From: Nakamurella aerolata
GTDB taxonomy: Bacteria > Actinomycetota > Actinomycetes > Mycobacteriales > Nakamurellaceae
DNA: 64,000 bases
Direction of reading: 5' to 3'
NCBI RefSeq assembly: GCF_013002705.1
Contig: NZ_JABEND010000012.1
Coordinates: 53,072 to 117,071, forward strand
Below are positions 1 through 9,800 of the stretch, piece by piece. The notes under the pieces were generated by a model. That model was given only the letters and a program-made list of their open reading frames with translations, was not told the DNA's origin and made no database searches. The translations under genes and the position numbers were made by a program. Position 1 is the first letter of the stretch. Each line of letters opens with the position of its first letter.

Positions 1-3000
1 AAGATCAGCATGGCCCGGAAATAGCGATTGCCCCAGGTGAGTCGCAGACCGCCGAGCAGCTGCTCGGAGAAGGTTTCCCGGCGCCGCCGGCCCATTCTTC
101 TGGGAAACTTCACCACCAGCAGCACCGAGATGGCGAGCAGGTAGCTGACCAGGTCGATCACCAGGATGCCCCGCAGCCCGATCAACCCGAGCAGGCCGGC
201 GGCGACCAGCGGGATGAACAACTGACCTGCCCCGTTGATGATGCCGATCACGCCGTTGGCGTGGCCGAGGAACCGCTTCGGCACAATCTGCGGCACCGCC
301 GCCGTAAAGGTGAGCCGCTGCACCGTACCTGCACAACTGAGTACGAAGACCAGCACGTAGAGGGCGATCACCGAATCGGTCTCGGCCAGTACAAAGCCTG
401 CCACCAGCAGCTCGGCCACCGCCGAGATGCACGAGGCGGTGAGAATCACCTTGCGCCGGTCGAAGCGGTCGGCCCAGACACCGGCGAGCGGGCTGGCCAG
501 AATCACCGGCAAGAATGCCACGATGCTGGTGATACCGAACAGGCCCAGCGATCCGGTGCGTTGCAGGATCCAGATCGGCAGAGCCCAGCCAGTGAGTTGC
601 GATCCGATGGTCGAGGTGAGCTGCCCGATGGCGATCAGCAGGAACCGCCGCATGCTCGGTTCCACCACGCCGACCGCATCGTCGGGACCGCGCGTGGTGC
701 GGCCGCGGGCCGCGTCCCGATCGTTCTTGCCGGCGTGCGCGAGCGTTGCCGCACCGCGGTCGGAGACCACCTCGGTGCCGGCACCGCGCCGGCCGACCGC
801 CTCCACCCACCAGGCATCGGAGTCGCCGAATGCCTCCGGCTCGGTCGCGGCGCTGGACGGCGCAGTGGTCTGCGGTGATCCGGTAGCCGGCGTGGTGGCG
901 GCGCCATCCGACAGGCGCTGCCCGGCGAGTTGCGGGTGCACGCTGGTGACGATGTCGACAAGTTCGGCGGCGCGGTACTTGAGGAAGAAGTGGCCGGCTT
1001 CCGGCAGCACCACAAGGGCGGTGCGGTCGGCCAGGAACTCCCATTCCCTGAAGCGTTCCTGGTAGAACTCCGTCACCGGGTCACGTTCGCCGACAACGCT
1101 GATGATCGGTGCGCTGAGCCGCGGCGGGTTGCTGTCCAGCAGCTGGGTGAAGTGTTCCTCGGCGTGGTCGGAATCCCGCCGCATGTTGGTGATGATCCGG
1201 TCGACCTGCGCTTGGTCCAGATCGTCAAGATCGACGCCCATCGACTTCAACCAGTTGCTGTGCGACCGGTTGGAGGCGCGCTCGGAGAACCAGTGGGTCA
1301 GCTTGGCGAACCGCCCGCGGGCTCTGGCGAACGGGAAGATGCCGCCGACGTAGACGGCCTCGATGTCCCGCCCTGCCGCCTCCAGCCGCCGCGCCACCTC
1401 GATGATCAACGCTCCGCCGACGCCGCAGTGGCCGTACAGCACTACAGGGCCGGTCACCTTCTCCAGCACCTCGTCCGTGCACCGCTGGGCCAACTCGTCG
1501 AATGGCAGACCCTGTTCGTCGAGGCCGACATCGTGGCCGGGTATCGCCACCGCCCACAGCGCATGCGATTCGGGCAGCTGGTCGGCCAGCGGTTGATAGA
1601 CCGCCGCCGATCCCCCGCCGTACGGTACGCACACCAGCGAAAGTTCCGTCGCGGCAACCGATCGACCACGAGTCAGCTGGTAGAGCAGCCCGCGTTCGGT
1701 CGGCGTGTCACTGTCGAACAGCGCGGCCAGCTTCTCGACCGTCGGGTGCTGGAAGATGTCCATCACCCCGACCTGTACGCCGTGCGCTTCGGCGACCGGA
1801 CGCAGCTTGGCGACCACCTGGGTGGCCAGCAGCGAATGCCCACCGATCGCGAAGAAATCGTCGCCGGCGCCCACTTGTTCGATACCGAGCACCTCGGCCC
1901 AGATCCCGGCGATCTGTTGTTGCAGCGCTGTTGACGGCGCGACGTATTCGGTGCCGGCGCCCGCGATCTCGGGCAACGGCAGGCCGGCTCGATCGAGTTT
2001 GCCGTTGGGCGACAACGGAAGTGCTGCGATGCTGACGAAGTGGTTCGGCACCATGTGGCTGGGCAGTTCGGCACCCAGTGCCGTGCGCAGGGCCACCGGA
2101 TCGATCTCGGCGGCCGGGTCGGCAACCGCGTACCCGACCAGCCGGTAATCGCCAGGAGCGACCTCCTTGACCGCCGCGGCGGCGGCCGACACCCCTGGCT
2201 GGGCGGCCAGCGCGTGTTCGATCTCGCCGAGTTCGATCCGGAGCCCGCGCAGCTTGACCTGTCCGTCGAGCCTGCCGTGAAATTCCAAGGTGCCGTCGGC
2301 GCGCCAGCGGGCCTGATCGCCGGTGGCGTACCAGATTCGATGCCCTTGCCCGTCGTCCGGGCCGGCCCGGAACCGTTCGGCGGTGAGCTCTTCCCGGTTC
2401 AGGTAGCCGCGGGCCACCTGGGTGCCGCCGATGAGTAGTTCGCCGAAGGCACCGACGGGAACCTCGCTGCCGGTGGCGTCGACCAGCCGGATGGTGGTGT
2501 TGGCGACCGGGCCCCCGATGGGGACCCGGCCGATGCGCGCCACCAGCTCCGGTCGGTAGCGCCAGGCCGTGACGTCGACGGCGGCTTCGGTTGGGCCGTA
2601 AAGGTTGTGCAACTCCACACCGGGCAGCAGCCGCGCCGTCTTCTCCGCGGTGTCCGGACGGAGCTCCTCCCCGGAACACACCACCGCGCGCAGTGCGGTC
2701 GGCTGCTGCTCCGGTGCCGCGGCAAGGTCGCCGAGGAAGATCTCGAGCATCGACGGAACGAAGTGGGTGACGCTGACCCCGCGCCGGCGGATCACGTCGG
2801 CAAGGTACCCGGGGTCGCGGTGACCACCTGGCTCGGCCAGTACCAGCTCGGCCCCGAAGATCAAGGGCCAGAAGAACTCCCATACGGACACGTCGAAGCT
2901 GGCCGGTGTCTTCTGCAGGACAACATCGGTAGCACCGAGACCGAAGCGCTGTTGCATCCACAGCAGCCGGTTGACGATGCCGTGGTGCTCGTTGATGACA

Positions 3001-5123
3001 CCCTTGGGTTTTCCGGTGGAGCCCGAGGTGTAGATCAGGTATGCGGCGTCGCCCGGCGCGATCGGAGCGGACGCTGCCGCCGGAGAGCTCCCCGTCCCGG
3101 CGTCGGAGGCCCCGCCATCGCCGGCCCCGGCCCCGGCCCCGACCCAGGCATCGGCATCGGCATCGGCATCGGCATCGGCATCGGCATCGAAGATCCCGGC
3201 CAGATCCATCAGGGCGAGCGTGCCGGAGCGGTCGGCAGCGCCGCGAAGCTGCCCGATCGGGCCGCCGTCCCCGGCGCGGAGCAGGGCAACGGCTTGGGAG
3301 TCGTCCAGCATGAACCGCAGCCGGTCCACCGGGTATTCGGGATCGAGCGGAAGGTAAGCAGCGCCGGCACGCAGAATGCCCACCAGCCCCGCCACCAGCT
3401 CGAGCGAGCGCTCGATCCCGACCGCGACGACGTCGCCGGGGCGGACGCCCGTGTCGCTCAGCAGCCGGCGCACCCGATCGGCGGCGCGGTCGAGTTCGGC
3501 GAAGCTGCAGCTGCGGGTGGCAATCGCCTCGTGTCCGCTGTCGGCGATCACGGTGGCGTCTGGGTGTTCGGCCAATCCCCGGTCGATCAGCTCCGTGAGC
3601 GTTACCGGCTGATCGATGAAAGGTGTTGCGGTGTCGTTGAATTCGGCGAGCAACCGGCGCTGCTCGGCACCCAGCCAGCTAAGTTCTCCGATCCGGCGAT
3701 CGGCGGCTGCCGGCAGCTGGTCGACGATGGCAACAAAGGTCTGGACGAATTGGCCGATGGTGGTGTCGTCGAACAGGTCGGGGTTGGCGACGATCCGGCA
3801 GCCCATACCGCCGCCGGGAACGTCGTGCGCATGCAGTTCGATGTCGAACCGGGTGGCAGCGACGTCGACCGGCTGCCAACCGACGGAACGTTCGGCCACC
3901 GCGCCGTTACCGTCGAATCTGGCGTAGTTCTGCAGCACGAACATCGCCTGGAACAGTGGCGATCTGGACGGGTCGCGCGGGAGATTCAGCTGCTGCACCA
4001 CCTGCTCGAACGGCACGTCGTCACGGTCGAGTGCTTGCAGCACCTCGGTTCTGGTGCGGGCCAACAGCTCGCCGACGGTAGGATCGCCGGTGAGGTCGGC
4101 CCGCAACGGCATCATGTTGACGAACATGCCGACCACGTCGTCCAGGTCGGGATAGCTGCGGCCGGCAACCGGACTGCCGACCGCGAACTCACGCTGCCCG
4201 GCAAAGCAAGAGAGGGCGAGCTGATAGGCCGTCAACAGCACCATGAACGGTGTGCAGCCGTGTTGTCGGCCCAACGCCGTCAACCCGACGCACTGCTCGG
4301 GGGTCAGCGAGAAGCGTTGCTCCGCACCACGAAACGTCTGCTCCGCCGGGCGCGGGCGATCGGTGGGCAGGGTGAGTACCGGGATCCCGGTCAGGTGCTC
4401 GGCCCATTGCTCGACGCGTCGCCGCATGCCAGGGGTGCCCAGTTCGCCCCTTTGGAACTCGGCAAAGTCGCTGTACTGCACCGGGTCCGGCGCGTCGTCA
4501 GCAGTGATCGCCGACTGTTCGGCGGCGTACCGCTCGGCCAGCTGGCCGGTAAGGATGTCGTTCGACCAACCGTCGGTGACGATGTGGTGCAGCGCGAGCA
4601 CCAGGTACGCCTTCGCGGCGCCCGGCACGGTGATCAGCTCAGCGTGCAGCAGCGGAGCGGACCCCAGATCGAACGGGCGGGCCGCCACTTCGTCGGCTCG
4701 GGCCAGCGCCGCGTCCTCACAGGTAGCCACGCTCTGCGCCATCAGGTCGTCGAAGCGTGCATCCCGCGCATCGGCGATCACCGCGGCCGGCTTGCCGTCG
4801 GCGGTGGGCGGGAAGCTCATCCGCAGCGCGTCGTGCCGAGCCACCAGCCAGCGCAACGCCCGGCGCAACGCGGCAGCGTCGAGGTCTTCGGCCGGGAAGG
4901 TGAGCACCTGGGCCGAATGGTAGGCGGCGGTTCCTGGGGCCAGTTGCTCCATGAACCACACCCGCTCCTGAGCGAACGAGAGCTGAGCCGGAGCGGTGCG
5001 CCGGGGAATCCGGCGGGGTGCCGGTCGGCTTCCGGCCGCGGCCTGGCCGGCCTTGGCCAGCTTGCGCCGCAACAGTTCCCGCTGCGCGTCGCTGAGGCCG
5101 GCGGCGGCCTGGTCGATGCTCAT
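1..5123 (-). CDS. NRPS termination module C-A-PCP-TE fused to an MFS exporter (partial, runs off left edge)
   Basis: At least 1707 residues are in frame with no stop; the 3' end is outside the window. Order: condensation domain with HHIVTDG near residue 178; adenylation domain with YTSGSTGKPKG near 700; carrier protein with GGHSLL near 1096; thioesterase with GHCGVGG near 1234 (Cys at the nucleophile position) and a catalytic-His candidate in EAGHFF near 1378; an 80-90 residue Ala/Pro/Thr linker; then an MFS permease from about 1489 with several hydrophobic helices and a DRFDRRK motif A. Aligning by eye to GrsA, the specificity code reads DVWHVSLVDK, close to the EntF serine code, so serine activation is likely. 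The ATG overlaps the stop of the C-PCP gene (ATGA), so it is translationally coupled. It probably adds the last residue, releases the product and exports it. The C-A-PCP-TE order resembles EntF; the MFS part plays an EntS-like role by inference. A (DA)7 microsatellite lies in the A domain. Confidence 0.93.
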   Translation of the reverse strand, partial: MSIDQAAAGLSDAQRELLRRKLAKAGQAAAGSRPAPRRIPRRTAPAQLSFAQERVWFMEQLAPGTAAYHSAQVLTFPAEDLDAAALRRALRWLVARHDALRMSFPPTADGKPAAVIADARDARFDDLMAQSVATCEDAALARADEVAARPFDLGSAPLLHAELITVPGAAKAYLVLALHHIVTDGWSNDILTGQLAERYAAEQSAITADDAPDPVQYSDFAEFQRGELGTPGMRRRVEQWAEHLTGIPVLTLPTDRPRPAEQTFRGAEQRFSLTPEQCVGLTALGRQHGCTPFMVLLTAYQLALSCFAGQREFAVGSPVAGRSYPDLDDVVGMFVNMMPLRADLTGDPTVGELLARTRTEVLQALDRDDVPFEQVVQQLNLPRDPSRSPLFQAMFVLQNYARFDGNGAVAERSVGWQPVDVAATRFDIELHAHDVPGGGMGCRIVANPDLFDDTTIGQFVQTFVAIVDQLPAAADRRIGELSWLGAEQRRLLAEFNDTATPFIDQPVTLTELIDRGLAEHPDATVIADSGHEAIATRSCSFAELDRAADRVRRLLSDTGVRPGDVVAVGIERSLELVAGLVGILRAGAAYLPLDPEYPVDRLRFMLDDSQAVALLRAGDGGPIGQLRGAADRSGTLALMDLAGIFDADADADADADADAWVGAGAGAGDGGASDAGTGSSPAAASAPIAPGDAAYLIYTSGSTGKPKGVINEHHGIVNRLLWMQQRFGLGATDVVLQKTPASFDVSVWEFFWPLIFGAELVLAEPGGHRDPGYLADVIRRRGVSVTHFVPSMLEIFLGDLAAAPEQQPTALRAVVCSGEELRPDTAEKTARLLPGVELHNLYGPTEAAVDVTAWRYRPELVARIGRVPIGGPVANTTIRLVDATGSEVPVGAFGELLIGGTQVARGYLNREELTAERFRAGPDDGQGHRIWYATGDQARWRADGTLEFHGRLDGQVKLRGLRIELGEIEHALAAQPGVSAAAAAVKEVAPGDYRLVGYAVADPAAEIDPVALRTALGAELPSHMVPNHFVSIAALPLSPNGKLDRAGLPLPEIAGAGTEYVAPSTALQQQIAGIWAEVLGIEQVGAGDDFFAIGGHSLLATQVVAKLRPVAEAHGVQVGVMDIFQHPTVEKLAALFDSDTPTERGLLYQLTRGRSVAATELSLVCVPYGGGSAAVYQPLADQLPESHALWAVAIPGHDVGLDEQGLPFDELAQRCTDEVLEKVTGPVVLYGHCGVGGALIIEVARRLEAAGRDIEAVYVGGIFPFARARGRFAKLTHWFSERASNRSHSNWLKSMGVDLDDLDQAQVDRIITNMRRDSDHAEEHFTQLLDSNPPRLSAPIISVVGERDPVTEFYQERFREWEFLADRTALVVLPEAGHFFLKYRAAELVDIVTSVHPQLAGQRLSDGAATTPATGSPQTTAPSSAATEPEAFGDSDAWWVEAVGRRGAGTEVVSDRGAATLAHAGKNDRDAARGRTTRGPDDAVGVVEPSMRRFLLIAIGQLTSTIGSQLTGWALPIWILQRTGSLGLFGITSIVAFLPVILASPLAGVWADRFDRRKVILTASCISAVAELLVAGFVLAETDSVIALYVLVFVLSCAGTVQRLTFTAAVPQIVPKRFLGHANGVIGIINGAGQLFIPLVAAGLLGLIGLRGILVIDLVSYLLAISVLLVVKFPRRMGRRRRETFSEQLLGGLRLTWGNRYFRAMLI
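3147..3188 (-). repeat. Hexanucleotide microsatellite encoding (Asp-Ala)7
   Basis: Seven perfect in-frame copies of a 6-base unit (gatgcc on the coding strand) give seven Asp-Ala pairs, followed by a Gly-Ala run. They sit just before the A3 motif of the adenylation domain, probably in a surface loop. Slippage would add or remove Asp-Ala pairs without breaking the frame. Confidence 0.9.
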
Positions 5124-6859
5124 GGAGTGGCTCCCCGTTCTTCGGCGGCCAGCTCCCCGGCGAGCGCGGCCGCCTCGGTGTCGGACAAGGCGGAGAGCTC
5201 GGCGAGCATGGCCCGGCCGAGCGCAGCGGCGATGCCGGCCACCGTGGTGTCGTCGAAGAACTCCGCGATCGGCAGATCGACGTCGGCGGCTTCCCGCAGC
5301 CGGGCAATGACCCTGAGCGCGAGCAGCGAGTGACCGCCGAGCAGGAAGAAGTCGTCGCTGCGGTCGACGGTGTCGACCTCAAGCACATCCATCCAGATCC
5401 TGGCGACCAGCTGCTCCAGATCGTCCTGCGGCGGCCCCGGTTGGTGTGCGATCTTGTCGGCGGACTTGCCTGCCGGTACCGACTCTTGCTCCGCTTCGAC
5501 CGGGATCCCTGGCACCGGGCGGACCGGTGCCGGCAGGCTGCTGAGCCTGCGGTCCGGATCGCCGACGACAACACCGACAAGGTCAAGCAGCGCTGTCGCG
5601 ACCTGCCGTACGGTCTGCTCGGTGAACAGCGCGGTGTTGTATTCCAACCGGACCGCGGTGTCACCCACCTCGCACAGCAGGTCGTCCTCCGCGGCTCCGG
5701 CCGACGTCGGCAACGTCATCGGAATGAAGTTGAAGCCGATCTGGTACAGCGGCGGAGCCGCTGAGCTGCGGTCGCCGGCGAACTGATGCACTAGCCGCTG
5801 AAACGGCATCCGTTGATGCTCAAGGGAATCCAGCGTCACCGCGCGCAGCCGGGTCAGCAGTTCACCGAACGTCGGGTCGCCGCTGGCATCGACCCGCAAC
5901 ACGATCATGTTGACGAACATGCCGACCACAGGTTCCAGGTCAGCACGGTCCCGGCCACTTACCGGTACCCCGATGGCAAAGTCGTCACTGTCCGACCACC
6001 TGGCTACCACCGCGGCCAGCGCCGAGCACCACACCATGAACTCGGTGGCGCGGAACTGCCTTGCCAGATCGGCAACACCGGCCCGGAGCGCGGGATCGGG
6101 CCGTACCACCACCTCGTCCCCGGCGAAGGTACGTTCGTCCGGGCGGGGGCGGTCCAGCGGAATACGGTGCGTTGCAGGAAGATCGGCGAGCTGACGGCTC
6201 CAGAACGCATCTAGTTCCGGCAGCTCCGCCTGCAACTGCTGCCGGTACCACTCGGAGTAGTCGGCATATTGGATGGGCAATTCGGGTAACTCGGGCTCAC
6301 GTCCGGCCCGCGCGGCCGACACCAGCTCGGTGAGTTCTCCGCGCAGAGTCAGCACCGAAGCCGCATCCATCACGGTGTGATGCACCGACCAGCTCAGCCC
6401 GGCTCCGTCCTGACCGGCAATCACCGCCGCCTGCAGCAGCGGAGCGCTGTGCATCGGGATCTCTTGCTCAGCAACCCAGGCGTGCACCCTGCCGAGCAGC
6501 GGTCGGATGCTCTCGAACGGCAGATCGGCGTAGTCCCAATAGGAAATCGGTACCTCGACGCGGCCAGAGACACGCTGCAGCAGCACGCCGTCGTCGACCG
6601 TGAAGGCGGTGCGCAGGCTCTCATGGCGCGTCAGCACCGTCTGCAGTGCGTCGATCAGCGCGTCGGCGTCGGCAGATTCGTAGAACCAGAGCTGATCGTT
6701 GATCCGATACTGCGCGCCCGGGGCCAGTTGGCTTGCCAGCCAGATCCGCTCCTGGGCCGGTGACGCCGGGGTGGCGAAGTCGGGCAGGCCGGTGTTGACC
6801 GTCAACCAGACCTGCTGGGGCACATACGCTTCGGGTGAGGTGATATCCGGATTGTTCAC
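5120..6859 (-). CDS. Stand-alone condensation-carrier (C-PCP) NRPS protein
   Basis: 579 residues. An N-terminal condensation domain starts at about residue 30 with a C1-like ASPAQERIWLASQL. Its active-site motif reads HHTVMDA, keeping both His and the Asp but with Ala in place of the usual Gly. A carrier domain follows at about 500-570 with LLGGHSLLAL holding the phosphopantetheine Ser. There is no adenylation domain, so its carrier must be loaded from elsewhere: by another A domain in the operon, by condensation transfer, or by the LanB-like enzyme. The GTG start overlaps the stop of the PKS gene by 4 bases (GTGA), and its own stop overlaps the next ATG. It probably couples the polyketide intermediate to an amino acid or relays the chain to the final module. 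Confidence 0.9.
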   Translation of the reverse strand: MNNPDITSPEAYVPQQVWLTVNTGLPDFATPASPAQERIWLASQLAPGAQYRINDQLWFYESADADALIDALQTVLTRHESLRTAFTVDDGVLLQRVSGRVEVPISYWDYADLPFESIRPLLGRVHAWVAEQEIPMHSAPLLQAAVIAGQDGAGLSWSVHHTVMDAASVLTLRGELTELVSAARAGREPELPELPIQYADYSEWYRQQLQAELPELDAFWSRQLADLPATHRIPLDRPRPDERTFAGDEVVVRPDPALRAGVADLARQFRATEFMVWCSALAAVVARWSDSDDFAIGVPVSGRDRADLEPVVGMFVNMIVLRVDASGDPTFGELLTRLRAVTLDSLEHQRMPFQRLVHQFAGDRSSAAPPLYQIGFNFIPMTLPTSAGAAEDDLLCEVGDTAVRLEYNTALFTEQTVRQVATALLDLVGVVVGDPDRRLSSLPAPVRPVPGIPVEAEQESVPAGKSADKIAHQPGPPQDDLEQLVARIWMDVLEVDTVDRSDDFFLLGGHSLLALRVIARLREAADVDLPIAEFFDDTTVAGIAAALGRAMLAELSALSDTEAAALAGELAAEERGATP

Positions 6860-9800
6860 CGTCGACTCGATTCAGTTGCGGCCAGGTTGGCACGGTCAAG
6901 GCGAGGGATAGCCGTATTCGGCTGTGGGGCGACGGTTTCCGCGGAGTTGGCCGCCGAGCCGGCGTCGCCGTGGTTGCCGGGTTGTGCGCCCGGCGTCGGC
7001 TGCGCGTCCGGCGTGGGCTGCGCACCGGCCTGACCGGCTCTGACCAGCTCGGCCATGTCCGCCACCGACGGCGTGTCGAACAGGGCCCGCATCGGCAGCC
7101 GCACCCCAAGACGCTTGCGGATCTGGCCGATCAACTGCACCGCCACCAACGAGTTGCCGCCCAGGTCGAAGAAGTTGTCGTTTGCCGCCACCTCGTCGAT
7201 CCCCAGCACCTCTGCCCAGATCGTCGCCACCGACGCGACCAGATCGTCGGAATCCGTAGCGGTTTCGGAATCCGTCGCAGTCGCGGGCGCCGCAGCGGAT
7301 TCGGACCCCGCAACGGTTTCGGATGGTGCCGACGGGTCAGCGTTTGGCGCAGCGGCCGTGGTGGTCGTGGCAGCAACTCCTGCTTCCGGCGGTTGTTCGC
7401 CACCGTTCGCCGGGGATTGCGGACCGACCGCGGCGGTGGCCGCAACCGGGGCGACTGCCTCCGCCTGTTGCGCCGCTCCGACTGGGTTGTGGCTGTCGGC
7501 GGCCGGCGGCGCCTGGACCGCCGGGGTGCCGACCGCCGGATCAGCGGGCACTGTCGGGGGTGTGCCCGGGATGCCGTCGTCCGGTACCGACCCGTGCACC
7601 CGGATCATCATTTCCCGCACCGACCATGGGTTGATCACCACCTGCGGTCCCCATTCCCTGGACAGCAGCCATTCGAACACCTGCATGCCCTGTTGCGGTG
7701 CGATCCGGCCGGGGCTGCGATCGACGTCGAGCATCGAGAGCGCCTCCGAGAACAGCCGGTCGGCGGCCTTGCCCTTCGCCCTCGCACCGGAACCGGCGAC
7801 GGCGGGGCCGCCGTCCGGCGACGCGTCGGCGCCGCTGCCCGGCCCGGTTTCGGGGTCCGGCACGGCGACAACCTCGGCCCCCACCGCTGCCGGATCGATG
7901 CGGCGCAGCGTGAAGTCTTTGATGGAAACGGCAACGGTGCCGTCCGGACCGACCACCGTCACGTCGGTGGTGACGACCTCGTCCGGTTCGCCGTGGTAGG
8001 TCAGCACGCTGAACCCGTCGGGTCCGATGGGACCCCACACCGTCACTTCTCCGTAGCCAAGTGGCAGGTAGCTGCCGGTCCCGCGCTGGCCGAACGCGGT
8101 CGCCACGTCCAGCAGTGCGGGATGCAGCACCCAGTTGTCTTTCTCGCATGCCGCCGGCGCCCGAAGCTCGGCCACCTCGGTGTCGCCATGCTGCCAGCGC
8201 CGCTGCAGACTTGCCCATCTCGGACCGAAGGTGACCACGCTGGTCCGCCCGCCGGGTCGCCCGATGCCATCGTCGGTGGACGGCAGCTCCTCCGACGATC
8301 CGATGAGCGTGTCGATGTCCATCGGTTCCGGATGTTCAGCCGTCAGCCAGCTGGCGCGGCCCTGTGCGTGCAGGGTGCGCTCGCCGTCGATCTCGGAGTA
8401 GACCCGCAGATCGGCGGCGGCGCCGGTGTTGTCGAGCTCCACCTGGACGGTAGCGGTGCGATCCTGCGGAACCCGGAACGGTTCGACGAACGCCACGTCG
8501 GCAAGCTGTACGACGGCGCCGGGCGGCCCGGCGACGGTCTCGGCGAATCCGGCGCGCAGCAGCTCGAGCAGGCCGGTGCCGGGAATCACCGGGTCGGAAC
8601 CGACCTGGTGCTCGGCCAGCATCCAGCAGGTGTCGACGGAGACCTGACCGCTGACAACTCCGATGCTGCCGGCGCCGTGCGGTTTCACCGACGCGGTACG
8701 CAGCACCGGATGGTCGACGCGGGTGGTGCGCCGGCCGGGGCCGCCGGTCGCGGTCTCCACCGCCATGCCCACTCCCGACCATCCGCCCCAGTTGACCGAG
8801 ACCACCGGCCCCGGCCAGTCGTCGGCCTGGGCCTGGGCATCGAGGAACAGATTGCCGGCGCAGTAGTCGATCTGCCCCACGTCACCGGACACCGCGGTGA
8901 TCGACGAGCACAGCACGACAAACGGCGCCCTGGTCGGTGAATCAGCCGCGAAGGTCCGGCGCACAGCGTTTTTCAGGGCGACGGTGCCGGCGAGCTTCGG
9001 TTTCAGGACATCCTCGGCAGCCTCGAAGTCCTTCACCTCGATCATCCCGCCGCCTGGTACCCCAGCCGCGTGAACGATGCCGTCGATACCACCCCACCCG
9101 CGGTGCACGTCGCGCAGAGCGGCAGCGACCGAATCCGGGTCGGTGACATCGGCCTGCCGAACCGTGACGGTGCCACCTGCGGCCTCCACCGCCTCGACGA
9201 CGGCGATGAGGCGGCGCAGCTTGGTGTCTGTTTCGGTAGCCCAGGTCGATCGTGGCGGCAGCGGCGAGCGCGCGAGCAGCGCGACCGAAGCGCCCAGCCT
9301 GCAACCCAGGTCAAGAGCCAGCGAGAGGCCGATTCCTCCGGTGCCGCCGGTGATCAGGTAGCGGCCACCGCGCCGCAGGCGGGTGTCCTGCCCGCGGGAG
9401 GCGGCAACCTGTGAGAACCGTTTCGTCCAGCGGCGACCGCCCCGGATCGCCACCTCGGCGGGTGCGGTCGGTCGGGCATGGCGGCCGGAGGCGGCGCTGA
9501 CCGCATCGGGTGCTGCCAGCTCCGCCGCGATGCTTGCCGCACTCGAGTCGGGGTCAACGTCGATGTATCTGGTGTGTATTGACCCGATCTCCAGATCGAC
9601 GATCTTGGCGAAGGCGGCGAGCGTCGCATGCTCGATATGGCCGGCCTGGGTTCCTGGGGCGGGCAGCGCTGCCGGGGCCAGCAGGTCGAGCCGGAACGTC
9701 GGCGGTTCACCGGCCGCGGTGATGAGCTGCAGCAGGGTCAGTACGTCGAAGAAGCCCCTGCGCTGTGCCGCCATGACGGCCGCGGGGTCGTCGCCGGCGG

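Noticed and set aside
2607..5333. Long plus-strand ORF (908 aa) and other large antisense ORFs such as 10294-11097, 14733-16010, 42678-44315, 44306-45688
   Set aside because: They lie opposite clear protein families, have Arg/His/Gly/Gln-heavy composition typical of GC-rich antisense frames, and show no domain motifs.
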